A DNA stretch of 43,707 bases from a virus: positions 7,256 through 50,962 of the IMG/VR virus record IMGVR_UViG_3300030060_006398; one strand, 5' to 3'. Position 1 is the stretch's first letter. Each line of letters starts with the position of its first letter. Position numbers and translations under genes: made by a program. Below are positions 33,201 through 41,933 of this stretch, piece by piece. The notes below the pieces were generated by a model. The model saw nothing but the letters and a program-made list of their open reading frames with translations. It was not told the DNA's origin and did no database searches.

Positions 33201-36200
33201 GAAAAAAGCTACTAATACGTTTTTTAAAAATCTAGCATTAGAAATTGGTGAAGAAGAAGTTGAACTTGTAATGAGAGATATAGTTAGCTCTTCTATGCTA
33301 GCTAGTCATAGTCCTGAGTTTTTTGACATGGAAGTTCAAAGACAAACTCTAATGGGCACATTGTTATTATCTGGTAGTATGGGTAGTGTCGGTGTTAAAA
33401 ATGATTACGAAGCAACTAGAGACAGAGTATATGCTGAATTTAAAGAAAAAGGTTACAATGCTATAAAAGATATAGACACTGATATAGAAGTAACTGATAA
33501 AAAAATAAAAGAGTTAGAAAAGAAAAACGACAAAGTATCTATTGAAACAAGTGAAAACTTAAAAGAAGCTAAAAAAGAACTAGAAGCAGCTAGACAAGAT
33601 GCTATAGATATTGTTACAGCTATTAATGTTTCACCAAAAAGCGTAACAAACGATCAAATAGAAAATATTGTTAAGAAACAAAAGTTAATGAAAGAAAAAG
33701 AAGGTAAAGATCCTTCTGCTATAAAAGATATAAACGATCAAATAAAAGTACTTAACAATAAAATAGAAAACTCTACAGTAAAACAAAACCAAGAGTATAT
33801 ATACGAAAAGCTATTAAAAAACTCTATGAAAATATCTAAAGGTTTAGGTATAAAGTTTAATGAGTCTAGACAAAAAGGATATGAAACAGCTGTTACAAAA
33901 GAAGATGCAAGAAGAAAAGAATATAACGAAGCAAATGGTTTAAATCCTAAAGATAAAAATTATAGAAAGCCTGTAAATAAAGACGCGCCTGGTTTTATAA
34001 CTGATATAGGTGATGGTCAGCAAATGATATTTATTAACAAAGACAATGCTAAAAAGAATAGAAATTTTGCTGTAGCTCAACACGAGTTATTACATGGTGT
34101 GTTAACAGAAACTTTTAAGAAAAACCCAAAAGCAATAACAGGTTTGTCAAAAGCATTAAGAGGTCATTTAACTAAAGACAAAATGTTTAGTAATTATGTT
34201 GACGCTAAGATGAGGTCTTATGAAGGTATACAATCTATTGAAAAAGATGAAGAGCTATTAGCTGTTGTTTCTGAAGCTATAACACAAGGTCATTTAAAAT
34301 ACGACTCAGGTTTTATGAGCAAGATCGGTGACGGTCTTAGAGCTGTTGCTAGAGAGTTTGGTTATAACTTTAAAATAAAAGATGGCAGAGATGTTTATAA
34401 TTTCCTTAGAGATTATAACAAAGAAGTTTCAAGAGGTAGACTTAGTAGAGGTATGAACAGAATAGCAATACAAGGATTTAAAAAAGGTGATATTGCTGAT
34501 ACTTTATTAGAGGAGCAGGACGCTAACGTACAAGAACCTGCTAGAGAAGAAGATGATAGTGTTAGACAAATGGAGTCTTTACCTATATATCAAAGAGTCG
34601 ATAAGATATATACTGATAATAAAGCTGATTGGAAAGATGAGTTTAAAAAGAAAAGACTAGCTCAACAAATGGCTTATGAGTTTGAAGGAAATGTTATAGA
34701 TAGGCTTAAAGATTTAAAAGGATTTGGTAAAGAAGAAAAACAAGATATAGCTTTAGACTTTATAACCTCACAAACAAGAGGTTTGGCTGGAGTTATAGAA
34801 GGTTTTGATCAAGATAGACTTATTAATAAGAAAACAGGTGAGCCTTACGAAAGTGTTAGTGCTTATTTACTACATACTTTACCTAGTGGTAAGTCTTTAT
34901 TAGACGCTAGGTTAATGGAGTTTTATCAAAACGATCCTAAATACTCTAATATAATACAGTCTTTATCTGAAGAGGCAACTCAGAAAAAATTTGAAAAAGA
35001 ACAAAAGCAAGGTATATCTGGTACACGACAAGAAAAAGAAGCCATAAGATTTAAAATAGCAGATAGACTTGGTCCAAAAGCTAAATCTGTAGCTAAAAAA
35101 GTAAGATCAATAATATCAACAACAGATGCAAACGGTAACACTGTATTAAAACCAGAGTATAGAGGTAAAAATATAAAAGAATTAAGAGGTGTTGTTTTAT
35201 CAGAAGTGCAAGAACTATTTGGTATAAAACCAAAGCCTGGTAACTTAACAGCGCCTGATATTAAAAACGCTCAATTTTATATTGCTAAAAATGCACCAGC
35301 GTTATGGTTGATGCTACCAGAAGGTTACACAGAAGGTGGTACGTCTACAGGTGTAACATCTGTTTTAATGACAGAAAGACCTACAAAGAAAAACAAACTA
35401 AAAGAAATACAAGATGTATTTTATACTAAGAGCGTTGTAGCTAAAGCAAAAAGAGATTCTAAAACAGGAGAGTTAATTGTAGAAGAAAAAGCTAAAAGAC
35501 CAGTTAACTTAGAAGTTCAAAAGAAGAGAACTGATATTAGCATGGCTGATTTTAAATCTGTGTTTGGTATAACAGAACGTGGTGAACAAAATCTTTATAA
35601 GAAAGAAACTAATACTAGCTCCAGAATAAGAGCTTTAGTTTCTGAAACAGAGCGAATGATAGTTAATCAAGTAGCTAGAGAGATTGATCCTACACAAGCA
35701 ATGCTGGCAGACGGTATAAGCAGATCAATGTATTCAAATGCGTTTAATAATTTAGATGTACAAGTTCAAGCAGATATATTTAGAGGTTTAGATGCTGTAG
35801 ATACAAAGCTTAACGTTATAGATATAACAAATGAAGATGAAGTTAATAGAGTACTAGACGAAGCTTTTGCTGGTGTAGATAAAAAGATAATAAACAAAAT
35901 TAAAAAAGATATAGGTTTAGGTGTAAGAGGAGCTAAACTAGGAGCATATAGACAGTATAAGAAAACATTAAACGCTTATGAAGCGTCTGGTAAAACTTAT
36001 GACATGTCTTTAATACAAAAAATAGCACAGAACTTTAGAAAAGCTATAGTAGATGCAGAAAAGAATTTAGCTAATACATTAGGTGTTAAATCTTGGAACG
36101 GTAAACCAGCAACAAAAGCAAATCTGTTTCAGTCTAACGAAGAAAGTGCAAACTTGATAAATACAGCTAGACAAGACATTACATCACAAGTAGCAGAAAT

Positions 36201-39200
36201 GAAAGCAGAGGTTGACGCTGGTACTATGACAGAGTTTGAGTTTTTGAAAAACATTGTTTTAATGAACGGTATGTACGCTCAAGCTTCTAAAATGAGTGAT
36301 GGAAGATTTAGTAACGACGAGCCTGGTGGTAAAGTTTATTATAACAAAAAAAATAAAATAGGTGGACAAAGAGGTCAAGTTGTTAATAACGCGGCTGATT
36401 GGGTTGCGCTTGTTAATGCTGCTAGTAGTGATGTTATATTACCTACAAATGAAAAAGGTTTAATAGATAAAAAAGCTTTAGTTGCAAAATATGGTTTTGA
36501 TCCTAAGCTATTAAAAGATAAGTCTGTTGATGTTTTAAGTGAAATTGAAATAGACAGTGATGGTAACATGACGTTAACAACAGAAGCTGCTAGAGAAGAA
36601 CAAGCAATGCTAGCTAGAAAACTAGTTAAACGACAATTACAACATTGGCAAAACAGAATAAATGACGATACCGATGCTTTTAGCGAGGTTGATATGTTAA
36701 TGCAATTTTATAGTATGATGAGTGGTATGGAGACGCCACTTAGAAAAGGAGCTATGATATATGGTATTGCTGATGGTGCTATGAATATTCCTAAAACAAA
36801 ACAAGGTAAAGATTTAGAATACGATCATGCTAAACCAGCGCATGAGGTTATGAATAGAATAGCTAACATTGTTGCAAACAACCCACAATCAAGATGGGAT
36901 AAAGAAATAGATAAAGTATTTGCAGACTACATAGTTAATATAATACCTAAAAAAATGGATACAGCTGTTAAAGAACAAGGAAGACAGTCTGTAGTACAAG
37001 AAGGATATGTTGATGGTGATAATACTTTTACGCAAATAATGGCAAGACTATTTGCGGCAGATACTAGGTATCATCCTGAAATGGTGCCAATAACAAGTAT
37101 TAGTTCTAAAGATAAAGGTAGACGTTGGGGTGAATCGTTTGTTGCTTTAAGAGATAATATCTTAACAGAAACTCCAGCTAGAATAATGCAGTCTAGAAAA
37201 ATTAACGATGCTATTAAGTTAAACAGACAAGGACGTGTTAATCCTAGAGGTATGTCTACTTTTGATTTTGATGAAACGTTAATAGATAAAGGTGAAAACT
37301 TTATTATAGCTAAGAAAGGAGATGAAGAAGTTAAGATTAGTTCTGGTCAATGGCCAATACAAGGACCAAAGTATGCAGAACAAGGATATGATTTTGACTT
37401 TAGCGATTTTACAAATGTAAGAGGTGGTATTGAAGGACCACTATTACAAAAAATGCGTAATCAAATTAAAAAGTTTGGACCTAAAAATGTATTTGTTTTA
37501 ACAGCAAGACCTCAGGAAAGCGCATCAGCAATACACGCTTGGTTAGAATCAAAGAATATAAAGATACCTTTAAAAAATATAACTGGTTTAGGTAATAGTA
37601 CTGGCGAGGCAAAAGCTGTTTGGATGTTAGAAAAGTTTTCAGAAGGATATAATGACATGTATTTTGTTGATGATGCTTTACCTAATGTTGAAGCTGTTAA
37701 AAATGTGTTAGATCAACTAGATATTAAATCTAAGGTTAGACAAGTTAGAACAATGGAAAGCGCAGCTTTAAACGAAGACTTTAATATTATACTAGAACAA
37801 GCGTCTGGTGTTGGTAGAGAAAAAAGGTTTTCACAAGCAAAAGCTGAACTAAGAGGTAAACGTAAGGGTAGATTTAAGTTTTTTATTCCAGCGTCAGCAG
37901 AAGACTTTAATGGCTTATTATATGCTATGTTGCCTAAAGGTAAAAGAGGAGAAAAGGCTTATGAGTTTTTTAAGAAAAATTTATTAGATCCGTTTGCTAG
38001 AGGTGTAAATGAATTAAACGCTGCTAAGCAAAGAATAGGTGATGATTACAAAGCTTTAAGAAGAGCAATGCCAGATGTTCGTAAAAAGTTATCTAAAAAA
38101 ATAACTGGTCAAAAAGATTTTAGATATGCTGATGCTGTAAGAGTTTATTTATGGGACAAGGCTGGCTATACTGTTCCAGGTCTTTCAGAAGCAGATAGAA
38201 AAAATTTAATTGATACTGTTATAAAAGATGAAAGACTACAATCATTTGCAGATGCTTTAGGCTTGATATCAGCAAGACCAGAAGGTTATACTGAACCACA
38301 AGAGTATTGGTTAGCTACAAATATACTAGGTGATTTAAGTGATGCTGTTGATAAAATAGGTAGAAAAGAATTTTTAGCTGACTGGATACAAAATAAAAAT
38401 GAAATATTTACTGAAGAAAACTTAAATAAACTACAAGCCGTTTATGGTCCTAAATATGTAGAGGCACTAAGAGATATACTTTACAGAATGGAAAACGGTA
38501 CTAACAGACAAGAGCGTACTAGTAGATTAGTAAATGCTTTTCAAAACTGGGTTAACAACTCTGTTGGTGCTATCATGTTCTTTAACGCAAGATCTGCTTT
38601 ACTTCAAACGTTATCTTCTGTTAACTTTATAAATTGGGGTGATAATAATATATTAAAAGCTGGTAAAGCTTTTGCTAATCAACGACAGTTCTGGAAAGAC
38701 TTTGCAACATTGTTTAACTCTGATATGTTAAAACAAAGACGTAAAGGTTTAAAAACAGATGTTAATTACGCTGAACTAACAGAAAGTGTAGGTAGATCAA
38801 AAAATCCTGCAATGGCTGCTTTGAATTATTTATTACAAAAAGGTTTTTTACCTACGCAAATTGCTGATAGTTTTGCAATAGCTAGTGGTGGTTCTACGTT
38901 TTATAGAAATAGAATAAACACATACTTAAAACAAGGTATGACACAAAAGCAAGCTGAAGAAACAGCGTTTAAAGATTTTCAGCAAATAGCAGAAGCAACA
39001 CAACAGTCTTCTAGACCTGATATGATTTCACAGCAACAAGCCTCACCATTAGGTAGGTTAATACTTGCTTTTCAAAACACACCTATGCAGTATATGCGTT
39101 TAACTAAAAGAGCCATGCAAGATCTAGCTGCAGGACGTGGCGATTGGAAAACACATGTGTCAAAAATATTGTATTACGGTGCTATTCAAAATTTAATATT

Positions 39201-40140
39201 TATGTCTTTACAGTCCGCATTGTTTGCTTTAGCATTTGATGATGACGAAGAAGATGAAGAACAAAAAGCAAAAGACAAAGAAAAGAAACAAGTAAGAATA
39301 CTAAACGGTATGCTTGATAGTATATTAAGAGGTATGGGTATTGGTGGTGCTGTGGTTGCTACTGTAAAAAACATGTTAATAAAAATTGGTGAAGAAGAAC
39401 AAAAAGACTGGAATAAAGATTTTGATAATGTAGTTATTGAAGGTTTACAACTATCACCACCAATAGGATCAAAGGTTAGAAAACTTAGAAGCGCTGGTAA
39501 GTCTTATGATTACAACGAAGAGGTTATAAAAAGAATGAATAAGTTTGATATAGAAAATCCACTTTACGAAGTTATTGGTAACATTGTATCGGCAACTACT
39601 AACATACCTTTAGATAGAGTTGTTAATAAAACTAAAAACATAAAACAAGCTCTTAACGATCAAAATGAAGCTTGGCAAAGAGTTGCTCTTATACTTGGTT
39701 GGCAAAGATGGGATCTTGGTATGGGTAAACCAGAAGAGGTTGAAATAGTAAGACAAGAAATAAAAGAAGAAAAGAAAGCTGCTAGAAAAGAAAAAGCTAG
39801 AATAAAAAGAGAAGAAAAGAAAAAGCAGCAAGAGATAGAAAACCAAAAGTTAATTGAAGAGAATATTAAGAAACAAGAGGAAGAAAGAAAAAAGTTAGAA
39901 GAAGAAAATAAAAACAAACCAAAAGAAGAAAAGAAAGAAGTTACTTGTGCTGCTGTAAACAAACATGGCAAGCGTTGTGGTAATAAAGTTGTGCCGGGTA
40001 AAAAGTTCTGTACTATTCACGAAAAGGTAGAACAAAGAAAAGATGGTGCTAAATCTCAATGCAAAGCTATTAAATCTAATGGCAAAAGATGTAAGATGCA
40101 AACCTCTTCAAAAAGTGGCTATTGTTATTACCATGATTAA
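30247..40140 (+). CDS. Giant multidomain virion protein with zincin and HAD domains
   Basis: At 3,297 residues this is the largest product. N-terminus MRKPSPLKHK. Residues 100-690 are charged helices with coiled-coil stretches. Near 699-740 and 833-860 are hydrophobic helices (NPYVLSIVGGAAAGGN; MLPYSLIIARELPKKL). At 1279-1283 is HELLH with Glu1335/1336 downstream, the pattern of a gluzincin-type zinc peptidase. At 2339-2480 is a HAD-type domain: DFDET with Asp2340 and Asp2342, VFVLTARP with Thr2419, a Lys in GEAKAVW, and YFVDDALPN with Asp2475/2476. Residues about 2700-3130 are helical with conserved-looking FFNARSALLQTLSSVNF and AFQNTPMQYMRLTKRAMQ; 3130-3230 is a Lys/Glu helix; two Cys/His motifs end it. 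Such phage proteins are packaged and ejected; here that is inferred. It lacks the polymerase motifs of crAss-like giant RNA polymerases. Confidence 0.8.
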   Translation: MRKPSPLKHKEAANEPLHTTLTDKEHQELHNKSNVHESEDKNIIDQKEQDQKESRTKGTDINVLYDNYLDNPEVITKDELHEGDMFDDAEDRMVINLRNNKTVKNLNIKVEGPDDDDSLDRVGRHDHVRLTNEYGRTLLIRKDDPNYLDKINTFAKLTRGTRLRTAVDEAEKNGGTIDKTIPVIRNGRPVKWKDVTKEGNEQLYNSLTEGEKLRLADQETITGFETTLLNLKNNNNRLKDETTKNGITKEVYEAGRKKGEYNNYKYNFNTGLYEEVKDNGPVVTNIKAEKKEKEDQGDYVNTTANDGKSYKNRKSYIKDEKIKNESKVLREISYNEGREPGEYFQTKQEWLDYKQQQAIEGGPAGMLGYDPEALEKEWNELVAKEESKNTQLVNAKNKQAENEQVLDEILSAETNDDWRSMFFNFGENENLDFGMLDDQVREAILDIVNDQQYKAAQSKGIGGTSIGEGTLDFITGLNLKEKEDILRQARTIVFQNNADKILKEDAEYQREQEDYLEEVSKFNTEADLVTQGIEENTQALKEGGYIDRVNVLNQEREDLETDFRALQVKFNEIGDVDENSSKEEIEAYNLLVAEFNKLKVRDDALQNNELNKDPEYQALIKKGQDLERRREALIAKQPVIDAQKTQLDQFATAHNAFKETVFSELGYSVMDNSFENAFERTEEINNFKNHLVDNHGTLGKIMDVGLTFADGMLKMQAFNKMLKNPYVLSIVGGAAAGGNLREMVEGKEIYGLDDVIFDGLANFSKAEIFPTSEDESGNITTGKQTFTFNGKEIVASSPQEALEKAKKIDDTATLEDIQAKKGIGAFFDGAAWNINGYSAGKTIAEMLPYSLIIARELPKKLTVAARRKMVQGGANIKNKQGVKSLNAKTILGTINNKYLLSDKGRQAMSMVKATYRVQYVEEMAQAKSLGLTGVQQHAYANGMTLATGIAQSIMPDSNFFGRGAGKKLLQDFTENLSKTATRAGMKKATNTFFKNLALEIGEEEVELVMRDIVSSSMLASHSPEFFDMEVQRQTLMGTLLLSGSMGSVGVKNDYEATRDRVYAEFKEKGYNAIKDIDTDIEVTDKKIKELEKKNDKVSIETSENLKEAKKELEAARQDAIDIVTAINVSPKSVTNDQIENIVKKQKLMKEKEGKDPSAIKDINDQIKVLNNKIENSTVKQNQEYIYEKLLKNSMKISKGLGIKFNESRQKGYETAVTKEDARRKEYNEANGLNPKDKNYRKPVNKDAPGFITDIGDGQQMIFINKDNAKKNRNFAVAQHELLHGVLTETFKKNPKAITGLSKALRGHLTKDKMFSNYVDAKMRSYEGIQSIEKDEELLAVVSEAITQGHLKYDSGFMSKIGDGLRAVAREFGYNFKIKDGRDVYNFLRDYNKEVSRGRLSRGMNRIAIQGFKKGDIADTLLEEQDANVQEPAREEDDSVRQMESLPIYQRVDKIYTDNKADWKDEFKKKRLAQQMAYEFEGNVIDRLKDLKGFGKEEKQDIALDFITSQTRGLAGVIEGFDQDRLINKKTGEPYESVSAYLLHTLPSGKSLLDARLMEFYQNDPKYSNIIQSLSEEATQKKFEKEQKQGISGTRQEKEAIRFKIADRLGPKAKSVAKKVRSIISTTDANGNTVLKPEYRGKNIKELRGVVLSEVQELFGIKPKPGNLTAPDIKNAQFYIAKNAPALWLMLPEGYTEGGTSTGVTSVLMTERPTKKNKLKEIQDVFYTKSVVAKAKRDSKTGELIVEEKAKRPVNLEVQKKRTDISMADFKSVFGITERGEQNLYKKETNTSSRIRALVSETERMIVNQVAREIDPTQAMLADGISRSMYSNAFNNLDVQVQADIFRGLDAVDTKLNVIDITNEDEVNRVLDEAFAGVDKKIINKIKKDIGLGVRGAKLGAYRQYKKTLNAYEASGKTYDMSLIQKIAQNFRKAIVDAEKNLANTLGVKSWNGKPATKANLFQSNEESANLINTARQDITSQVAEMKAEVDAGTMTEFEFLKNIVLMNGMYAQASKMSDGRFSNDEPGGKVYYNKKNKIGGQRGQVVNNAADWVALVNAASSDVILPTNEKGLIDKKALVAKYGFDPKLLKDKSVDVLSEIEIDSDGNMTLTTEAAREEQAMLARKLVKRQLQHWQNRINDDTDAFSEVDMLMQFYSMMSGMETPLRKGAMIYGIADGAMNIPKTKQGKDLEYDHAKPAHEVMNRIANIVANNPQSRWDKEIDKVFADYIVNIIPKKMDTAVKEQGRQSVVQEGYVDGDNTFTQIMARLFAADTRYHPEMVPITSISSKDKGRRWGESFVALRDNILTETPARIMQSRKINDAIKLNRQGRVNPRGMSTFDFDETLIDKGENFIIAKKGDEEVKISSGQWPIQGPKYAEQGYDFDFSDFTNVRGGIEGPLLQKMRNQIKKFGPKNVFVLTARPQESASAIHAWLESKNIKIPLKNITGLGNSTGEAKAVWMLEKFSEGYNDMYFVDDALPNVEAVKNVLDQLDIKSKVRQVRTMESAALNEDFNIILEQASGVGREKRFSQAKAELRGKRKGRFKFFIPASAEDFNGLLYAMLPKGKRGEKAYEFFKKNLLDPFARGVNELNAAKQRIGDDYKALRRAMPDVRKKLSKKITGQKDFRYADAVRVYLWDKAGYTVPGLSEADRKNLIDTVIKDERLQSFADALGLISARPEGYTEPQEYWLATNILGDLSDAVDKIGRKEFLADWIQNKNEIFTEENLNKLQAVYGPKYVEALRDILYRMENGTNRQERTSRLVNAFQNWVNNSVGAIMFFNARSALLQTLSSVNFINWGDNNILKAGKAFANQRQFWKDFATLFNSDMLKQRRKGLKTDVNYAELTESVGRSKNPAMAALNYLLQKGFLPTQIADSFAIASGGSTFYRNRINTYLKQGMTQKQAEETAFKDFQQIAEATQQSSRPDMISQQQASPLGRLILAFQNTPMQYMRLTKRAMQDLAAGRGDWKTHVSKILYYGAIQNLIFMSLQSALFALAFDDDEEDEEQKAKDKEKKQVRILNGMLDSILRGMGIGGAVVATVKNMLIKIGEEEQKDWNKDFDNVVIEGLQLSPPIGSKVRKLRSAGKSYDYNEEVIKRMNKFDIENPLYEVIGNIVSATTNIPLDRVVNKTKNIKQALNDQNEAWQRVALILGWQRWDLGMGKPEEVEIVRQEIKEEKKAARKEKARIKREEKKKQQEIENQKLIEENIKKQEEERKKLEEENKNKPKEEKKEVTCAAVNKHGKRCGNKVVPGKKFCTIHEKVEQRKDGAKSQCKAIKSNGKRCKMQTSSKSGYCYYHD
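39946..40137 (+). repeat. Two tandem C-x6-G-x2-C ... C-x2-H protein motifs
   Basis: Residues 3234-3297 of the giant protein hold CAAVNKHGKRC followed by FCTIHE, and CKAIKSNGKRC followed by GYCYYHD. Each has three Cys and one His in the same order, spaced as in small zinc ribbons, with a basic loop (GKRC). Similar single copies at protein ends are, from memory, frequent in marine phages. Zinc and nucleic-acid binding are inferred. Confidence 0.8.
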
Positions 40141-40189
40141 AAAACACAAAAAACAAGTGATTTTACATAAAAGGAAAAGATTTTAAACA

Positions 40190-41281
40190 ATGAAAAAATT
40201 ATTAATATTACTAGCGACTATTTTAATGGCGTGTTCAACACCAAAAAAATGTTGTGCTCAAGATAAAATAGATGTTAAAAAACTATTAAAGTTTTCTACG
40301 TTTTATGCTGCTGTAAATGGCGGTACATCTTTATCAGATGTTAAAGTTTTTTCCGTTGATAATGGTTTATCAACACAAACTATTTCAACTCCTTATGATT
40401 ATAATTTTACTATTGGACTTCGTAAGATAGCTAGATTTGGATACGAAAACAAAGCGCAAACGTTTTATGATGGCACAGAGTCTAATTACAGTGACGCAGC
40501 AACTGTTGGTAAGGTTAGAGGAGTTGAATACTTATTTGAAGTAGATTATAAACGGCAAGAAGGTGTAGATTATATGGATCAGCATCACTTTGTAAGATGG
40601 AGCTCTGATGATGGTTGTCCAGACGAAGTGTGTATAAACTTTTTTGCTTTTAAAGTAGAGTACTTACAAGATGGCTTTGCAGATGTAGAATATTTTGAAG
40701 CGTCGGAAAGATATAGACAACGTAGAGGTAAAAACTTATCTTGGAATATTGGGCTAGTACATAGGCTAGCGGAGCCGTACGGTTATGATCCTTTAGCTAC
40801 TTGGATGCTAGATAATGGTAATATACATTATACATATCTAGCAATACAAGAAGGTTACAATATAGACGTTCAGAATAGCCAATACTTTGATCCTAACGGG
40901 GTTTTAGTTGCAACTAGTCCTGAAGTATGGGAAGCTGTTGTAGTGCCAGAGATGCTGTCTAATTACGTTGCTAAAAAAAGAAATGAGTTAGATAGAGTCA
41001 TACAACACTCAATAGTTTTTGGCTTTGATTATTATAAATATACAAAGAAAAACTGGTTGCATGCTTGGGGTAATTTAATGCCTTATCATTACGATGATGG
41101 TAGCGAGTTTTCATATCATAACTATATAGAAGACGATCAATGGTACGATTATTCTTTTGGTTTAATATATGGAATAAAACAAAATAAAAACTTAGGATAT
41201 TTTGTTGAAGGTAAATACAATAAATACTGGAATCGTGAGTGGTACGATTTTAAAGTAGGAATGAATTATACAATATTTTAA
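40190..41281 (+). CDS. Signal-peptide protein, probable outer-membrane beta-barrel
   Basis: The 363-residue protein starts with a signal peptide (MKKLLILLATILMACSTPKK). The LMAC at 12-15 fits a lipobox; cleavage at Ala23 (CCAQD) is the alternative. The mature part alternates aromatic and polar residues in strands (YNFTIGLRKIARFGYENKAQ; HSIVFGFDYYKYTKKNWLHA) and ends with YDFKVGMNYTIF, a terminal aromatic as in Bacteroidetes outer-membrane barrels. DQHHFVRW and PYGYDPLATWML are other distinctive patches, and similar sequences are remembered from marine flavobacterial phages. It probably goes to the host outer membrane, for instance to alter the surface or receptor during infection, but it could also be a virion fibre with a false signal. 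It stands 49 bases after the giant gene. Confidence 0.65.
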   Translation: MKKLLILLATILMACSTPKKCCAQDKIDVKKLLKFSTFYAAVNGGTSLSDVKVFSVDNGLSTQTISTPYDYNFTIGLRKIARFGYENKAQTFYDGTESNYSDAATVGKVRGVEYLFEVDYKRQEGVDYMDQHHFVRWSSDDGCPDEVCINFFAFKVEYLQDGFADVEYFEASERYRQRRGKNLSWNIGLVHRLAEPYGYDPLATWMLDNGNIHYTYLAIQEGYNIDVQNSQYFDPNGVLVATSPEVWEAVVVPEMLSNYVAKKRNELDRVIQHSIVFGFDYYKYTKKNWLHAWGNLMPYHYDDGSEFSYHNYIEDDQWYDYSFGLIYGIKQNKNLGYFVEGKYNKYWNREWYDFKVGMNYTIF

Positions 41282-41282
41282 A

Positions 41283-41564
41283 ATGGCAAAAGAATTAAAT
41301 GAAGATACTGGATTTACTATCAGTATAAAAACAATGATAGCTGTAGGTTTTGCTATGGCAACTTTAATAGGTATGTGGTTTACACTGCAAGCAGATATTG
41401 CTGAAGCAAAAGAATTACCTGCTCCACCTGACCCAGAAGTAACTCGTATGGAGTTTGATATGAAAGATCAAATGATACGTAATACTATTATGACTACACA
41501 AAAAGATGTAGAAGAAATAAAAGTTACGTTAGAAAAAATAGAAGATAAATTATATAATAGATAA
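41283..41564 (+). CDS. Membrane-anchored coiled-coil protein
   Basis: The 93-residue protein has one hydrophobic segment at about 14-35 (SIKTMIAVGFAMATLIGMWF) after a short polar N-terminus, a Pro-rich link (LPAPPDPE), and a charged helix of heptads (TTQKDVEEIKVTLEKIEDKL) to the end. The topology, cytoplasmic N-terminus, single membrane helix and outside coiled coil, is that of an inner-membrane spanin, a small holin-like or a tethering protein. No outer spanin partner with a lipobox is adjacent, though the preceding gene has a lipobox-like signal. It begins one base after the previous stop. Role inferred only. Confidence 0.6.
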   Translation: MAKELNEDTGFTISIKTMIAVGFAMATLIGMWFTLQADIAEAKELPAPPDPEVTRMEFDMKDQMIRNTIMTTQKDVEEIKVTLEKIEDKLYNR

Positions 41565-41569
41565 ATTAA

Positions 41570-41932
41570 ATGGAAAAATCTGAAATTGGCTGGCCACAAT
41601 ATATTCTTTATTTATTTGTAATGATATTTGTGTTTCTTGCCAGCACAGCGTTTGGACAAATAGAAGTAAAACATTTTAACGCAGAGTGGAATAAAGCCAA
41701 TGATGTTTCTTGGTATATGGACTTAGACGACTGTAAAACTATAGGCCATACAGATATAGCTAAGAATGCAGACGCTGCAAAAAAATATAAAATAGCAGTT
41801 GTACCAACTATAATTATATTTAAAGACGGTGAAGAGGTTGCAAGGTTCCAAGCAGACTTATCATTTAAAATGGTAGCGACAAAAGAAGAGGTACAAGAAG
41901 AAATAGATAATCAATTAATGAGCGATTTTTAA
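41570..41932 (+). CDS. Membrane-anchored thioredoxin-fold protein lacking CxxC
   Basis: The 120-residue product has an uncleaved-looking anchor or signal (residues 10-28, QYILYLFVMIFVFLASTAFG) followed by a thioredoxin-like domain: IEVKHFNAEW strand, then KKYKIAVVPTIIIFKDGEEV with the conserved cis-Pro at 79 and Gly 87, and a closing helix (KEEVQEEIDNQL). At the place where thioredoxins read W-C-G-P-C this protein reads W-N-K-A-N (40-44), and the only remaining Cys is Cys55. It therefore should not act as a dithiol oxidoreductase and is more likely a binding or structural thioredoxin fold in the periplasm. Its neighbours, a barrel-like and a membrane coiled-coil protein, suggest an envelope role. 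Confidence 0.7.
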   Translation: MEKSEIGWPQYILYLFVMIFVFLASTAFGQIEVKHFNAEWNKANDVSWYMDLDDCKTIGHTDIAKNADAAKKYKIAVVPTIIIFKDGEEVARFQADLSFKMVATKEEVQEEIDNQLMSDF

Positions 41933-41933
41933 T

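Noticed and set aside
36810-36850. EYDHAKPAHE in the giant protein as an HNH nuclease motif
   Set aside because: The Asp-His and later His are suggestive, but the zinc Cys pairs and the Asn-His pair of HNH domains are not found nearby.
37255-37290. DFDET motif as the catalytic motif of a giant virion RNA polymerase
   Set aside because: The following LTARP, Lys and FVDDA motifs fit the HAD family in correct order; the DxDxD type polymerase signature was not found in the protein.
40141-40189. Promoter and Shine-Dalgarno site before the barrel-like gene
   Set aside because: AAGGA at 40171 is about 14 bases from the ATG, too far for normal use, and no convincing -7/-33 pair was found in the 49 bases.
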